This document shows, piece by piece, positions 31,376 through 41,438 of a stretch of 64,000 bases of DNA; the stretch's first letter is position 1, and each line of letters begins with the position of its first letter. The notes beneath the pieces are model-generated. The model ran no database searches, had not been told where the DNA came from, and worked only from the letters and a program-made list of their open reading frames with translations. The stretch lies in contig CM000690.1 in NCBI GenBank assembly GCA_000149225.2, forward strand, positions 1,225,281 through 1,289,280. The letters run 5' to 3'. The translations under genes and the position numbers were made by a program. Source of the DNA: Lachancea kluyveri NRRL Y-12651. Lineage: Eukaryota > Ascomycota > Saccharomycetes > Saccharomycetales > Saccharomycetaceae.

Positions 31376-32616
31376 AAATACGCGTTTTGAGAGCTAGGGG
31401 AAAAAAAAAAAATTCCTTTAGTGATTAATTATACTGTAAAGATTACAAATTTTCAAACTCTGTTGTTATTTTATAGTTCATCTCTTTTAATTAATTAAAA
31501 GTTCATCTGGAAAATAGTTGGCTAAATAAAATATATACAAATTCTAAAATGACAGTTGGAGGTTGTCAATAAAGATTATTGGCTATCCAAGAACAAGACC
31601 AAAGCTTGAAAATACTATATTGCTCGTTAACATAAACAACATCATTGATATGTAGTGAAACTAATGTCTGGCTCTTATAATCACTTGGCGAGACCAGGTA
31701 AACATCGCGCAAGCTATCTCAAGAAAGCATTTTATACGTATGGAAATATCATCATCATAAAGCTGCTGGTATATGACCCTGTATCCTATACTATGTCGGT
31801 TGCAATAAGTATATAGCATACATAAATTCAATCAATTGCATACCAGACCTCAGATATTTCTGAAATGACTCTTCTTCAATATCAGTAAACGTAACACGTA
31901 TGTCATTTTATCACCACCCCACACCACCCCACACTACATTCAAAGGGATACATTTGTCAACGTTACGTGCAGCTAACATTCTGATTTGGTCAAAATTGAA
32001 TGGCGTAGAAGAATAATCACTGTATTAACCATGAATGTACCTACCGAGGCGCAAATCTTAGCCATGAAGCTTACTTAGTGATTAGTTGGAGATAATTATT
32101 TGAATTGACACGCAATTAATTTTTCCAAGCCCACCCATAGATGCCATGTGTTGGAATCTTGTTTTACGAGCCATTTTTTAAAACGCCAAAGGTATGATAC
32201 TTTCCAAAGCCTTTGTTAGACTATTACTCAATAAATTTTTTTTTAAAATTTTCTTTATTGATGGAATTGCGGCTGCATTCACCATCTGCAGCCGACTATA
32301 CATGGCAGCCGTCGGGAGCAGCAAAAACTATACTATCTACCTAAAAGACGGAGTATTAATAATTTTGGTGTCGATCTGATTTGAAATCATATTTAAGGCA
32401 TAACAGAAATTTATATACAGGGTTCCTGCTTACATGGTGTTGTATCTTCATGGGTCTCAGAATTCGACTAAAAGTACTTACTTCGATTGTTGTCACAATG
32501 TCGTCGTAAAAAATACCGTAAAGGTGGAACGGCGAAAAAAAAAAAAACTTATATAAAAGGCACGCTCGGCGATACACTAGTATGAAACAAAAAGCATGTT
32601 CAACCCAAATCGAATC
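31376..32616. other. Intergenic region upstream of the GRE2-like gene
   Basis: This 1.2 kb contains a telomere-like C/A tract at 31912-31935. The GRE2-like promoter carries a TATA box (TTATATAAAAG) near 32549-32559. No other gene is supported. Confidence 0.45.
31912..31935 (-). repeat. Interstitial telomere-like C1-3A tract
   Basis: CACCACCCCACACCACCCCACACT consists of two near-identical ten-base units plus a tail, with C/A only until the last base. It resembles the C-rich strand of irregular yeast telomere repeat and could also bind Rap1. It lies about 700 bp upstream of the GRE2-like gene. Confidence 0.5.
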
Positions 32617-33654
32617 ATGTCTACCACTGTGTTCGTATCCGGCGCTACTGGGTTTATTGCCCAATATGTTATTGACGAATTGCTAAAAACGGAGAAATAT
32701 AAAGTCATTGGCTCTGCTAGATCTCAAGAGAAAGCGGATAAACTGCTTTCCCAGTTTAGCAATTCTAATTTATCTATGGAAATTGTTCCAAACATTGCAG
32801 AACCAGATGCATTCGACCATATTTTTGCTAAATATGCCAAGGATATCAAGGTTGTTTTGCATACTGCCTCTCCATTTTTCTTCGAATCCAAAGATTTTGA
32901 CAAAGACTTGCTCATCCCTGCAGTTAATGGCACAAGCTCCATTTTAAAAGCTGTCAAGAAATACGCAGCTAATACTGTAGAACGTGTCGTTATCACATCT
33001 TCCTACGCTGCTGTTTGCACTTTCAATGAAGACAGTCAGAAGGGCAATGTCATTAACGAAGAATCGTGGAATACCATGTCATGGGAAGAAGCTAAAAAAG
33101 ATGGTATTGCTGCTTATTGTGCTTCCAAGGCTTTTGCAGAAAGATTCGTATGGGAATTTTTTGAAGAAAATAAAAATGAGCTAAAGTTCAAGCTATCCAC
33201 TATTAACCCCGTCTTTGTTTTTGGTCCGCAACTATTCAACGAAAGTGTCGCAGCTCAATTGAATACTTCCTGCGAGCTTATAAATAAAATTGTCCACTCG
33301 AGTTCAGATTCAGAAATTGATCAAACACTCTTTGGTGGATACATTGACGTCCGCGACGTGGCCAAAGCGCATATCTGCGCGTTTGAACAAGATGACTGCA
33401 TTGGCCAAAGGTTGATATTGGCTGAGGAAAGGTTCACTATGCAAACTTTAGCGGATATTATTAACCAGGATTTTCCTCAGTTGAGGAGTAAAATTGCTAT
33501 CGGGAAACCAAAATCCGACGTACAAGTCTTAAGCCGGATTGCTACTTTAGACAACTCGAAGTCCAGGAAACTCTTAGGTTTTGATTTCATTCCTCTAAAG
33601 CAGTCTGTAGACGATACTGTCTCTCAACTTTTGAAAGTGGAGGGAAGGTTATAG
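32617..33654 (+). CDS. GRE2-like: GRE2/ARI1-family NADPH-dependent aldehyde/ketone reductase
   Basis: This is a 345-residue extended short-chain dehydrogenase. Gre2, Ari1, YGL039W and YDR541C reduce methylglyoxal, isovaleraldehyde and many carbonyls with NADPH. Visible features are the N-terminal Rossmann motif SGATGFIAQYV, the NADPH-favouring GSARSQEKA, the HTASPF strand, the catalytic TSSYAAV serine and Y-x3-K (YCASK), FGPQLF, and FGGYIDVRDVAKAH. The last stretch and the C-terminal LLKVEGRL look most like Gre2. I choose the ATG at 32617, which gives MSTTVFVSGATGF as in Gre2. An ATG at 32596 would add seven residues. Another ATG at 32582, in a different frame, opens a 34-codon ORF overlapping both starts, but it is only about 25 bp from the TATA box and may be upstream of the transcript start. 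Confidence 0.9.
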   Translation: MSTTVFVSGATGFIAQYVIDELLKTEKYKVIGSARSQEKADKLLSQFSNSNLSMEIVPNIAEPDAFDHIFAKYAKDIKVVLHTASPFFFESKDFDKDLLIPAVNGTSSILKAVKKYAANTVERVVITSSYAAVCTFNEDSQKGNVINEESWNTMSWEEAKKDGIAAYCASKAFAERFVWEFFEENKNELKFKLSTINPVFVFGPQLFNESVAAQLNTSCELINKIVHSSSDSEIDQTLFGGYIDVRDVAKAHICAFEQDDCIGQRLILAEERFTMQTLADIINQDFPQLRSKIAIGKPKSDVQVLSRIATLDNSKSRKLLGFDFIPLKQSVDDTVSQLLKVEGRL

Positions 33655-34225
33655 TTGTGTTTTCAGAAAATTGTGACTAAGATGAAACCCTCAACCCGAA
33701 AAGAACAGGGGATAATTTTGGTTTGACCTGGGTATGTTTTCTGATCACAAAATCGAGCTCATGACTTGTATACTTGTTGTTGGGTAAGTTCACATATACA
33801 TAATAAGGAACACTCTTTATAGAAGTGCCAGCGAAGTACTGGAATCTTTAGCCCTAAAAGTTTAATAAAAAAGTAGAAATATTGAATTGTGTTTTAACAA
33901 ACACGCCGCTACAAAATAACGTTTTATTCTGAGCTTTAACCCTTTAGATCTAATAGTTTTACCATACAATTTAGTGTGAATGTTAGAAATAATCCTCCGT
34001 AGCAGCTCCCTGTCCGGCGAACAGTATGGTAGGAAAAACAAAAAAAAAAAAAAAATTGGGTCTAATAAGTACCCAAAATTGAAAACTTAAAGAGTCTAAA
34101 TGGTCGTACTTTCAGAAGTTCTTTAGTGTTGCCGAAGTTCTCTACCAAGTGGTTACGTTTTTTTTTTAAAAAAAGCAACATCACAATCCTATTATTCTGG
34201 ATTGCAGATTATGATTAATTCCAAA
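33655..34225. other. Convergent 3' region between the GRE2-like and MNT genes
   Basis: About 570 bp of AT-rich sequence between two converging genes, with a long A run at 34038-34055 and a T run near 34160. No gene is seen. Confidence 0.5.
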
Positions 34226-35959
34226 TTAGAAAGATACTGGTAGATTCCAAATACGTACAAATTCTTTGTAATTCTGTTTCTCAGACTCATTAAACTTAAT
34301 AACTTTTCCAAATTCTCCTTGCTTGTATAGTGTGCAGTAATTAAATCCAGCACATTCTCCCGAATACCCCCACCCCTCTTTGTCAACATCAGGTATGACT
34401 GCACCTTCTAGTTCTACAGGAGACTGGTAATACTGCTGTAGCTCATTTACGTTGTTAAATGTCTCCGCAATTCTTTTATTATTCTTGTAGTCATAATCCC
34501 AAGAACACTTTTTGCAAACATTCAATCCACCGTTCAGCCATAGCATCCTTCCGTCAACGTCAGTGTGCGAAAGTTGAACAGAGCAAAGTTGGTATAATTC
34601 ACCCTGGAATTCGGCCGGTGCAACATTCCTTAACTTGCCTACATTAGATGCGTCAATCGGATGAAACGTAAATTCTCCGTCTAAAAGAAATTGTCCAAAC
34701 CAGAACCAATCTTTATCTCCGTGAAACTCTTCTTGTATCGATGAAAATTGCAGCGAAATTGAAGCCAAGAGACTAAAAAGATGCCTCCTTTTGTTAATAA
34801 CAACCAGCCCACTTTCCATATGGTGCCTGTGACCCTTTAAAAGCAAATTTTCCACAGTCTCTACAGAAATTTCATCATTTAACTGGAGAGACAGCTGGGT
34901 GTGGAAAATGTGCAGAGAGTGATCCCTAGGGAAGTGCAATCCCAGAAGAGTAGTCACGATCCTATTAAAAGCCAAAAGATGTTTCTTTTTAAGTAGATTA
35001 GACTTTAATTTTCTGTCCTTAAAAAAAAAGGTTCCCGAGTTTTTGAATTGCTCACTCTGATAGTATCGTTCAAAAGTAGTGAATGGAACAGTGTCTGCAT
35101 CAAGTAAAATGGGCTGCTCAAATGAACAGAAGAGTAACGCCAGCCATTTATTACTATATCTAGTAAATTTCGCAGAGTATTGGGGATTCAGCATATTCGT
35201 CACATCTAAAAACCAGAGCTCTTGGCCAGGATACTCATCAGATAAATCTTCTCTAGCCGCACCAATTAAAACAGATTGATGATGTGGGCTTAAGTCACCT
35301 TTATGGACTACTTCAATGGGCAGATTATTTTTAAGAAATCTTAATATTCTAATCAATCTAATGGTATCGGCAGTTTGGAACTGGCCTATGCTTAAAACAA
35401 TACCTCTAGAACCCGATTGCATCACTTTTTGAAGCCAGTTTTCCCAAAAGGAAATGTTTTTGTTATATGCAATGCCCAGACTATCCAGGTACGTATCATC
35501 GTTACTTGAAAATCTTGGAGTAGAGGCTTTATACACATCGCCATTCCACCTTGTACGAACAGGCCAGAAGTTTTCTTCATCCGAAGATAGTCCATCAAAA
35601 TTTAGGTAAGGAAACAACCGAGTTTCGATATCCCTCAAATTTGGTATGTTGGGATCACTGTTCTCTGAAATACACTCTCGGAATTTTCTAAGTCTCGAAA
35701 TATTTTCAATCACATCGTCACCTTCTCTTCTCCCAAGAGCCAAATAATCCCACCAACGCTTTTCATAAAAATCATTAGACCAATTTTTAGACCTCCTTTT
35801 CAAATTTGTAAAGTATTCCAAGCATTTAGCTTCTTCTCTTGCCTTCTTTGAGGGTATGTTAGGTGAAGAATAATAATTACCGAGCACAGCCAGTGAACAA
35901 AGTAGGATAAGTGAGATCAAAACTGTTTTCTTTATCCTGGCACGATGGAGGACAAACAT
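34226..35959 (-). CDS. MNT2-like: MNN1-family alpha-1,3-mannosyltransferase (MNT2-like)
   Basis: This 577-residue type II Golgi membrane protein belongs to the MNN1/MNT2/MNT3/MNT4 family, which adds terminal alpha-1,3-mannose to O-linked (and N-linked) glycans. A short cytoplasmic start and one membrane anchor (about 11-28) are followed by a lumenal catalytic domain. The DxD metal site is in PILLDADTVPF. SLQFSSIQEEFHGDKDWFWFGQ, FTFHPIDASNVG, CSVQLSHTD and LWLNGGLNVCKK align with Mnt2 (558) and Mnt4 (580). In S. cerevisiae MNT2 is next to VEL1, and here a VEL1-family gene lies about 11 kb away, which may be a trace of that linkage. The ATG at 35959 is the only start that keeps the anchor. I cannot separate MNT2 from MNT4 by eye. 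Confidence 0.9.
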   Translation of the reverse strand: MFVLHRARIKKTVLISLILLCSLAVLGNYYSSPNIPSKKAREEAKCLEYFTNLKRRSKNWSNDFYEKRWWDYLALGRREGDDVIENISRLRKFRECISENSDPNIPNLRDIETRLFPYLNFDGLSSDEENFWPVRTRWNGDVYKASTPRFSSNDDTYLDSLGIAYNKNISFWENWLQKVMQSGSRGIVLSIGQFQTADTIRLIRILRFLKNNLPIEVVHKGDLSPHHQSVLIGAAREDLSDEYPGQELWFLDVTNMLNPQYSAKFTRYSNKWLALLFCSFEQPILLDADTVPFTTFERYYQSEQFKNSGTFFFKDRKLKSNLLKKKHLLAFNRIVTTLLGLHFPRDHSLHIFHTQLSLQLNDEISVETVENLLLKGHRHHMESGLVVINKRRHLFSLLASISLQFSSIQEEFHGDKDWFWFGQFLLDGEFTFHPIDASNVGKLRNVAPAEFQGELYQLCSVQLSHTDVDGRMLWLNGGLNVCKKCSWDYDYKNNKRIAETFNNVNELQQYYQSPVELEGAVIPDVDKEGWGYSGECAGFNYCTLYKQGEFGKVIKFNESEKQNYKEFVRIWNLPVSF

Positions 35960-36270
35960 GCTTTCATGCGGGTCTTTAAGTAAAACTCTTCAAAACGAGA
36001 AGTGTGGTGAGTGAGCTCAGTTACTTAATTTTCTCAATTTTTGTGCCTTTTTTGATCACCCACTTCAAAAAAAGAACACTTCTTCTCTTCTTTGGTTATG
36101 TAAGGAAAGGGGCGTTGTTAACTCCAGCAAAAAAAATTTCACTTTTCTTGAAACTCGGTTTTATAAGCAAAAAGCAGATGATATCCTTTGGTAGAAAAAC
36201 TAAACGTCCTACTTGTAATAATTTCTAAGACATTCCTAGATGTTTGGCTTAAAAACACAGATATCAACCT

Positions 36271-36444
36271 TCAATTGATGTTATCAATCTCTCCTTTAAT
36301 GTTATCAATCTCTCCTTTAATGTTCTGGGGTTGATCCTGGCCGTGAGCATTGCTAAAGTAGTTTTGAGTGTGTGAAACCAAGTCTTTTGGAGTGAATAGA
36401 GCGGAAATTTTATGACTTAATTCAGTGAAGTAGTTTTGCTGAGT
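36271..36444 (-). pseudogene. Carboxy-terminal relic of an unknown gene with a 7-residue repeat
   Basis: A minus-strand frame of 57 codons, without ATG, ends at TGA 36273-36271. It reads as ordinary hydrophilic protein (QQNYFTELSHKISALFTP, then ...QNIKGEIDNIKGEIDNIN). A 21-bp unit repeated twice in tandem (36280-36300, 36301-36321) adds exactly seven codons in frame, which suggests it arose while the frame was still translated. Upstream, the sequence continues to look coding in another frame, so a frameshift is likely. The family is not recognised. Confidence 0.35.
36280..36321. repeat. 21-bp tandem duplication
   Basis: Two identical copies of GTTATCAATCTCTCCTTTAAT, followed by GTT. The unit is a multiple of three. 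Confidence 0.9.
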
Positions 36445-37877
36445 TCATTGTACCTTAATGGCCCAACATATGCAATAGTACACGCTAAATTTCTGTTACC
36501 TCAGAAGACTCTTTCTTGTATCTTTAAGGTAGCTTAGCAATATCTAGAAAATCGGAATTATGTTAGCAGACAGAAAATTGTTCCAGCATGCCTAGTCTAA
36601 AGCAAACGTTTTTATAGAGGCTACATCCACTCACCTTTTTCTTTCCTGCTCCAAGGCACGTATTGATCATGGTATCACTGCTCGTGTTATAATACCAAGT
36701 TTGTATTGACGTGAGATTGTTGACAGCTCGATGAGTTCGAAGTAAATATGCTTTAACTAGTAACCATAACTTCTTCTCAAGCTAGATTTTTCTCTCCATT
36801 GAATTGTACCAGTAGAGACTTGTTACCGGCTTCTACTCAAAGTTTGCTTTTTAACATAAGAAGTTTTAGAACATAGGCAGCCTATTAGTTACTAATCTTT
36901 AGAAACTGGTATATCCCAATTGAATAGGAGTATTTCGTCAACATAGTGATATTTTAGTTAGTCTACTATAGAGAGTATTAGCTTTCTACCGTGTTTAGAA
37001 CGCGTAGCAAACATTTGTAATTCATAACTTGGGTGGTATCATTACAGATAAACGCGTTTCACCCGATAGTATAAAGCTTTTGGCCACCAGATTTAAACGA
37101 GTGGTTTCACTACTTCATCCATACAAACTTTCTGATACAGTAGAGAGTCAATAAGTGGGATATTCTGACGACTAAAGCATTAGAGCATCTAACCTACTGC
37201 TATTCAGTACGTAAAAAGGGTATGGAAATTGAAGGTGCTAAAGATATCCACGTTCGATAATGTGTACTTACTTTAAGAGCTTATATTGACATGAATCACA
37301 ACTGTCAGACTATAATAACATGCTTTCTTTCACCGATTTTCCCGCTGTTATTATTAATATTATTTAAGTAATACGTTGCCGTACGTGTTTTATATGTCGG
37401 AACTCTAGAAGTAAAGTCATCTCAATAACCAGAAAATGGGTGGGCATTCTGCTTGGTATATGTGTTTCAATTATAGCTGCTATACACATAATCCTTTAAA
37501 TCCGTACACGTATTCTGCTCTGTTCGATTATAAATTTGAATGGCTCTTATGTTTTTAAGTAAAGCTACTCTATTAAGAAAAAGTTAGTACACTTGTATTA
37601 CCAGCGAAATTTTGACATTGTGTGCCGGAAAGCTATACCCTTATAAAATATCTGATAAGTTTCTCATCCATTTGGACCTGGTGGTTTCCTAAATGGCAAG
37701 TCGAGCTTATATCCAAAAGTACTTGATCATGAAAAAAATCACTTGGTTTTAGAGTTACTGTCTTTTTTTAGAATAGTCAGTAACTATTTCGTGTATATCC
37801 ATAATAACTAAATATGCAACATTTCCCTGCAAAAATCGAGGATTCACAATTTAAAAACAAGAAGCTATTTCGGAAGT

Positions 37878-39310
37878 TCAATATTCACTTAAATATTGAT
37901 TCAAGGTTTCGCGCTGCTCGAGATTTTCAAACTTGAAACTTGAAGCCATCTCGTCAAGCTCTTCATACGTCAAATTTCTAAAGCACTCCGCAAACTCATA
38001 GCTCAGATACTGTGATAATATCATTTCCCCAACGACCCTATCAATGTACCTACCACTGTCCCATATCGGACCTGGATACACAGCCTTGCAAAACTTTTCT
38101 GGAATAGAATCATTAATAACACTTTTGAACTCATTTATAACCTCTTCGAACCGAGGATCAGCATCACGGCCCCAATAGTCTAAACCAAGCTTTTGTTTTT
38201 TCTTAAAGAACGATCCAAGAACTTGATAACACTTTGATCGCGAATAAACGAATGTCAGTCCTTGGTATCCAATATCTTTATATACCCAAATAGACCAAGA
38301 AATAGGCGAGCCATCACTGCATGGATCTCCATAGCGGTAGAATTCCAATTGGTCTTTTAAGGCTTGATACCGAGACTCATTGATCTTATCAAGATCTTTA
38401 TCCCCGCGAACTTCAGAAGCGTAAACCGGACCAAATTCACCATTCCAAATAGAAACGTTATGTTTATGCATATACATAATTTTTCTTTCATATTGCTTCC
38501 GTAATTTCAAGCGTTCTTGTTTAGAACTAGTGTACAAGGGTTGATCTGGAATTGGAAACCCATATAAGGTATAGTCATGAATCGCGTAAACAGTATTTGA
38601 GAATGGGACTTCGGGAAACTTGGAAAAGTCCATAGCATATGTATTTGCATCCAAAAATAACATATGCTTTGAGTCAAACTTTCTAATTGCAGCCTCTACG
38701 CGCACATAGAAATCAACCAAGCGGATGTGCTTCGAATCTGCCGGTTCATTTAATGGTTATATCCCGCAATCCAAGTATTAGTACTGTAAAGTTTAGCAAT
38801 TGCTTCCCAAAACTTGATTATTGCATCTTGAAAAGGTCCAAATTGCCAGAACAATGCTTTGTGAATGCCAGAATCCGAGAGCCAATCTTGATTTTGTCCA
38901 CCAGGAACCGCGTGAAGATCTAAAACCACGTATATTTTGTTTTCAGAACAGATATTAACCATCCGATCCAATAACTCGAAACCTTTGAATTTAATAGTAC
39001 TCAAATCGGTATCATCTAAGAAATGCCGGTAGTTGAACGGTATTCTTAGACGATTAAAGCCACAACTTTTGAAAAATTTAGCGTCAGCATCGGTCCAGAA
39101 ATACTCATAGAATTTTTCGAAAAAGAAGTCAAACTTCTCTTTCCCTAAAACCTTTAACAGTGCCTCTTTATTCTCTGTTTCATGATCTAGATAACCTGTT
39201 ATGAAATTTTCCATGTTCAAGTGACCCCCAGTCGCAGAGCCTGTTAATACAACCACTGACTCCGTGGATGAGTCAACAATTTTTGTACCTTTAATCCTCA
39301 AAAACCCCAT
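37878..39310 (-). pseudogene. GH5 exo-glucanase-like gene (YBR056W type), one frameshift
   Basis: This is a glycoside hydrolase family 5 enzyme related to YBR056W and the EXG1 exo-1,3-beta-glucanases. It lacks a signal peptide, as YBR056W does. The ATG at 39310 opens 186 codons (LTGSATGGHLNMENFITGY, FFEKFYEYFW, RIPFNYRHF, LDLHAVPGGQNQDW) ending ...WIAGYNH then TAA. The second part starts one frame over. Adding one base near 38755-38760, where AACCATTA stands for an expected AACCCATTA, joins them as GYN-P-LNEP, the catalytic acid/base glutamate motif. The nucleophile is in WNGEFGPVY in the second part. The joined length is about 477 codons against 501 in YBR056W. Only one lesion is seen, so this is a very recent pseudogene or a sequence error in a C run. 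Confidence 0.82.
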
Positions 39311-41438
39311 ATTTTTAGTGCAAAGTAATACTAAAGCAGTTTATAGTAACAGAACTATGAATCGGAACTAGATCTGCGAGACTACTTATGTATTTTAAAC
39401 TATGCAAGGGTTTCCTAAGTTTATTGGCATAATTTCTACCTTTATGTACACTTATTTCCAAAGTTTTCCTGTGTTCCCATCTCCATTAGCCAAAAAGAAT
39501 ACTACAGGTAACATAATGAATCCCCCCCATCCGACATTTGAGAATGACATTTATAACGCATCTCGTGAAAACGTCTGTCGCCTAGTTTTTGCAATTAAAT
39601 TTTGTGTGAAACCGAATTTTCTGAATGACGGCTTGGAGAAAGGACGAGACGTTTTTTTGGAACAATCAACGCTGGTTCGTGAAATTGAAGCCGATTCAGT
39701 TTAACCCGTTTGTTACCTTCTAATAAACAGGACGGGATGAAATGGTCTATTACAGCTACATTTTTTCAAATTCATAAGAAAAAGTTGATACATTTAAAGA
39801 TTCTAGAATGTAGATAAATCTTTAGCTTAGATTCTTAATATGATTTTTATTCATCAACTTACCCTGCAAGAGAAACTTTCTAAATCCTGAAAATGACTTT
39901 TTTAAATAAGATTTTTAGGGGATTACATTATAGACGTAATATACGTCGCCGCCACGTTGAACCCATTTTTCTACTGAATATTTCTTTGGAAACTAAGAAG
40001 CGGGTGAGAAGACCTGTAAAGCTACCCGAAAAGCTGCAACTTTTTTACTGTTGGTACGAATTTCTTTCAAATTTAAACCAACGTATCCTTTTTTGTATAC
40101 TTTCCTTTTAAAGCTATTGGATAAGAATAACTTCATATTACTAACCCTTCAAATCTTTTCATACCCATTGTTTAGCGTAGCCTTCAAAAATAAACCTCGT
40201 CTATCATCTGCCCATTTAATTATACTACCAGATATGTTTTCTGACTAACCCTCGTAAGCTTTGAAGAAACTAGTGAATGATGATATCAATATGCGAGCGC
40301 TATAGATAAAGAGTACCAGTACACATGAAAGAAAGGAATTAAAAAAAAAAATAATTAAATAATGAGGCATAAGATGAATATCTAGAGAGCTAAGTTCTCT
40401 ATATCATTTAGATGATTTTATGAGCCTATATTAAATGTATCCTTTTTTGGTTCAACTATTAGCGATATAAAAATTATTATCTCTATTATAATTTACTAAA
40501 TAAGAGATATGATCCAGTTTTGAAAGGTGCTCTTAACTTTTAAAGTCATTCCTCTAAAATATCCAAACAAATATATTGGCTTTACCATACACAGTTAAGC
40601 TACGGTAGCCATGTCCATATAGTTAATTTTCTTTGAACGGAGTGAAAACTTCGGGAAGTATACGTTTATCCAGACAGATTGTTAAAAATCCAAAGGTTGA
40701 TAAACAAATAGGCAAGAAGTTGAGTACAGAGAGGTCTCTGAGATAAAAAATGTGAAGTCGACGCTCGTATTCAGGTCTGTCACAAAGGCCGTTAATATGC
40801 GTTTTGGAACATGAAAATACCGGTTCGATAAAGTCGGAATATTTCGAAAGAGAATTGTTGTGATGAGTGTTTTGAAAATAGACAGGCAATGCACAACATG
40901 ACCTCACCTACTTTCTTAAACAGAGTGTATTCACCAAAAACTCCAAGTAAAGCAGTTGCAAAAAAAAAAATAAACAAAAAAAAAATAGTTTCCTCTCCTC
41001 CATGTACTCTTACTTGTGCTTTGCCTCTTTTCCATCATCTTAGGTCAACATGATCTTTGGCTCTTGCTTATGAAATAAAGCAGGACATGTGGAAACCCCA
41101 CAATCGTGATCTAAGGCCAAGTGAGAAGGCAAGTTGAACTTATGGACACTTGAAAGCTGTCACGATTTTTGAAATGATTATATACTAGTTATTAGATCTT
41201 GCCTGGAAAAATATTCGTTTGTAGATTATGGTTGCGGAGAAATTGTACCAATTTGAAAAGAAAGAACAACTTTTACAATTGTAACCAGTTTAAAAGTATC
41301 TCCATTGGTCCAGATTCTTTGGAGCCTACAAAACAGACGCGTTTAATATGTCAATGGACACCACCCTCTTTCCAATATTTCTGTTTTCCTATGGGTTACT
41401 CCAACACTGTACAATTTACGAGAGGAAACCTATTTAAA
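39311..41438. other. 2.1 kb with no supported gene
   Basis: ATG frames at 39402-39704 and 39893-40111 are short and unrecognised. A minus-strand frame at 40623-40907 has no ATG at its start. A-rich runs lie at 40340-40350 and near 40960-40986. The final ~250 bp could be the old promoter of the permease relic; its frame is open upstream of the chosen ATG but is not protein-like there. Confidence 0.4.

Larger units (their letters stand above)
35960..37877. other. 1.9 kb region with gene remnants only
   Basis: Contains a short coding-like frame end with a 21-bp tandem repeat (36271-36444, described separately). A plus-strand stretch near 37085-37260 reads as protein-like sequence with one stop. 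No intact gene. Probably decayed sequence between the MNT gene and the GH5 relic. Confidence 0.4.

Noticed and set aside
39402-40111. Two ATG frames of 100 and 72 codons between the GH5 relic and the permease relic
   Set aside because: Composition is AT-driven, no motif is visible, and neither has a clear promoter; left as unsupported.
40623-40907. 94-codon minus-strand frame
   Set aside because: It starts at GTG, is cysteine- and leucine-rich without pattern, and overlaps other frames of similar length.
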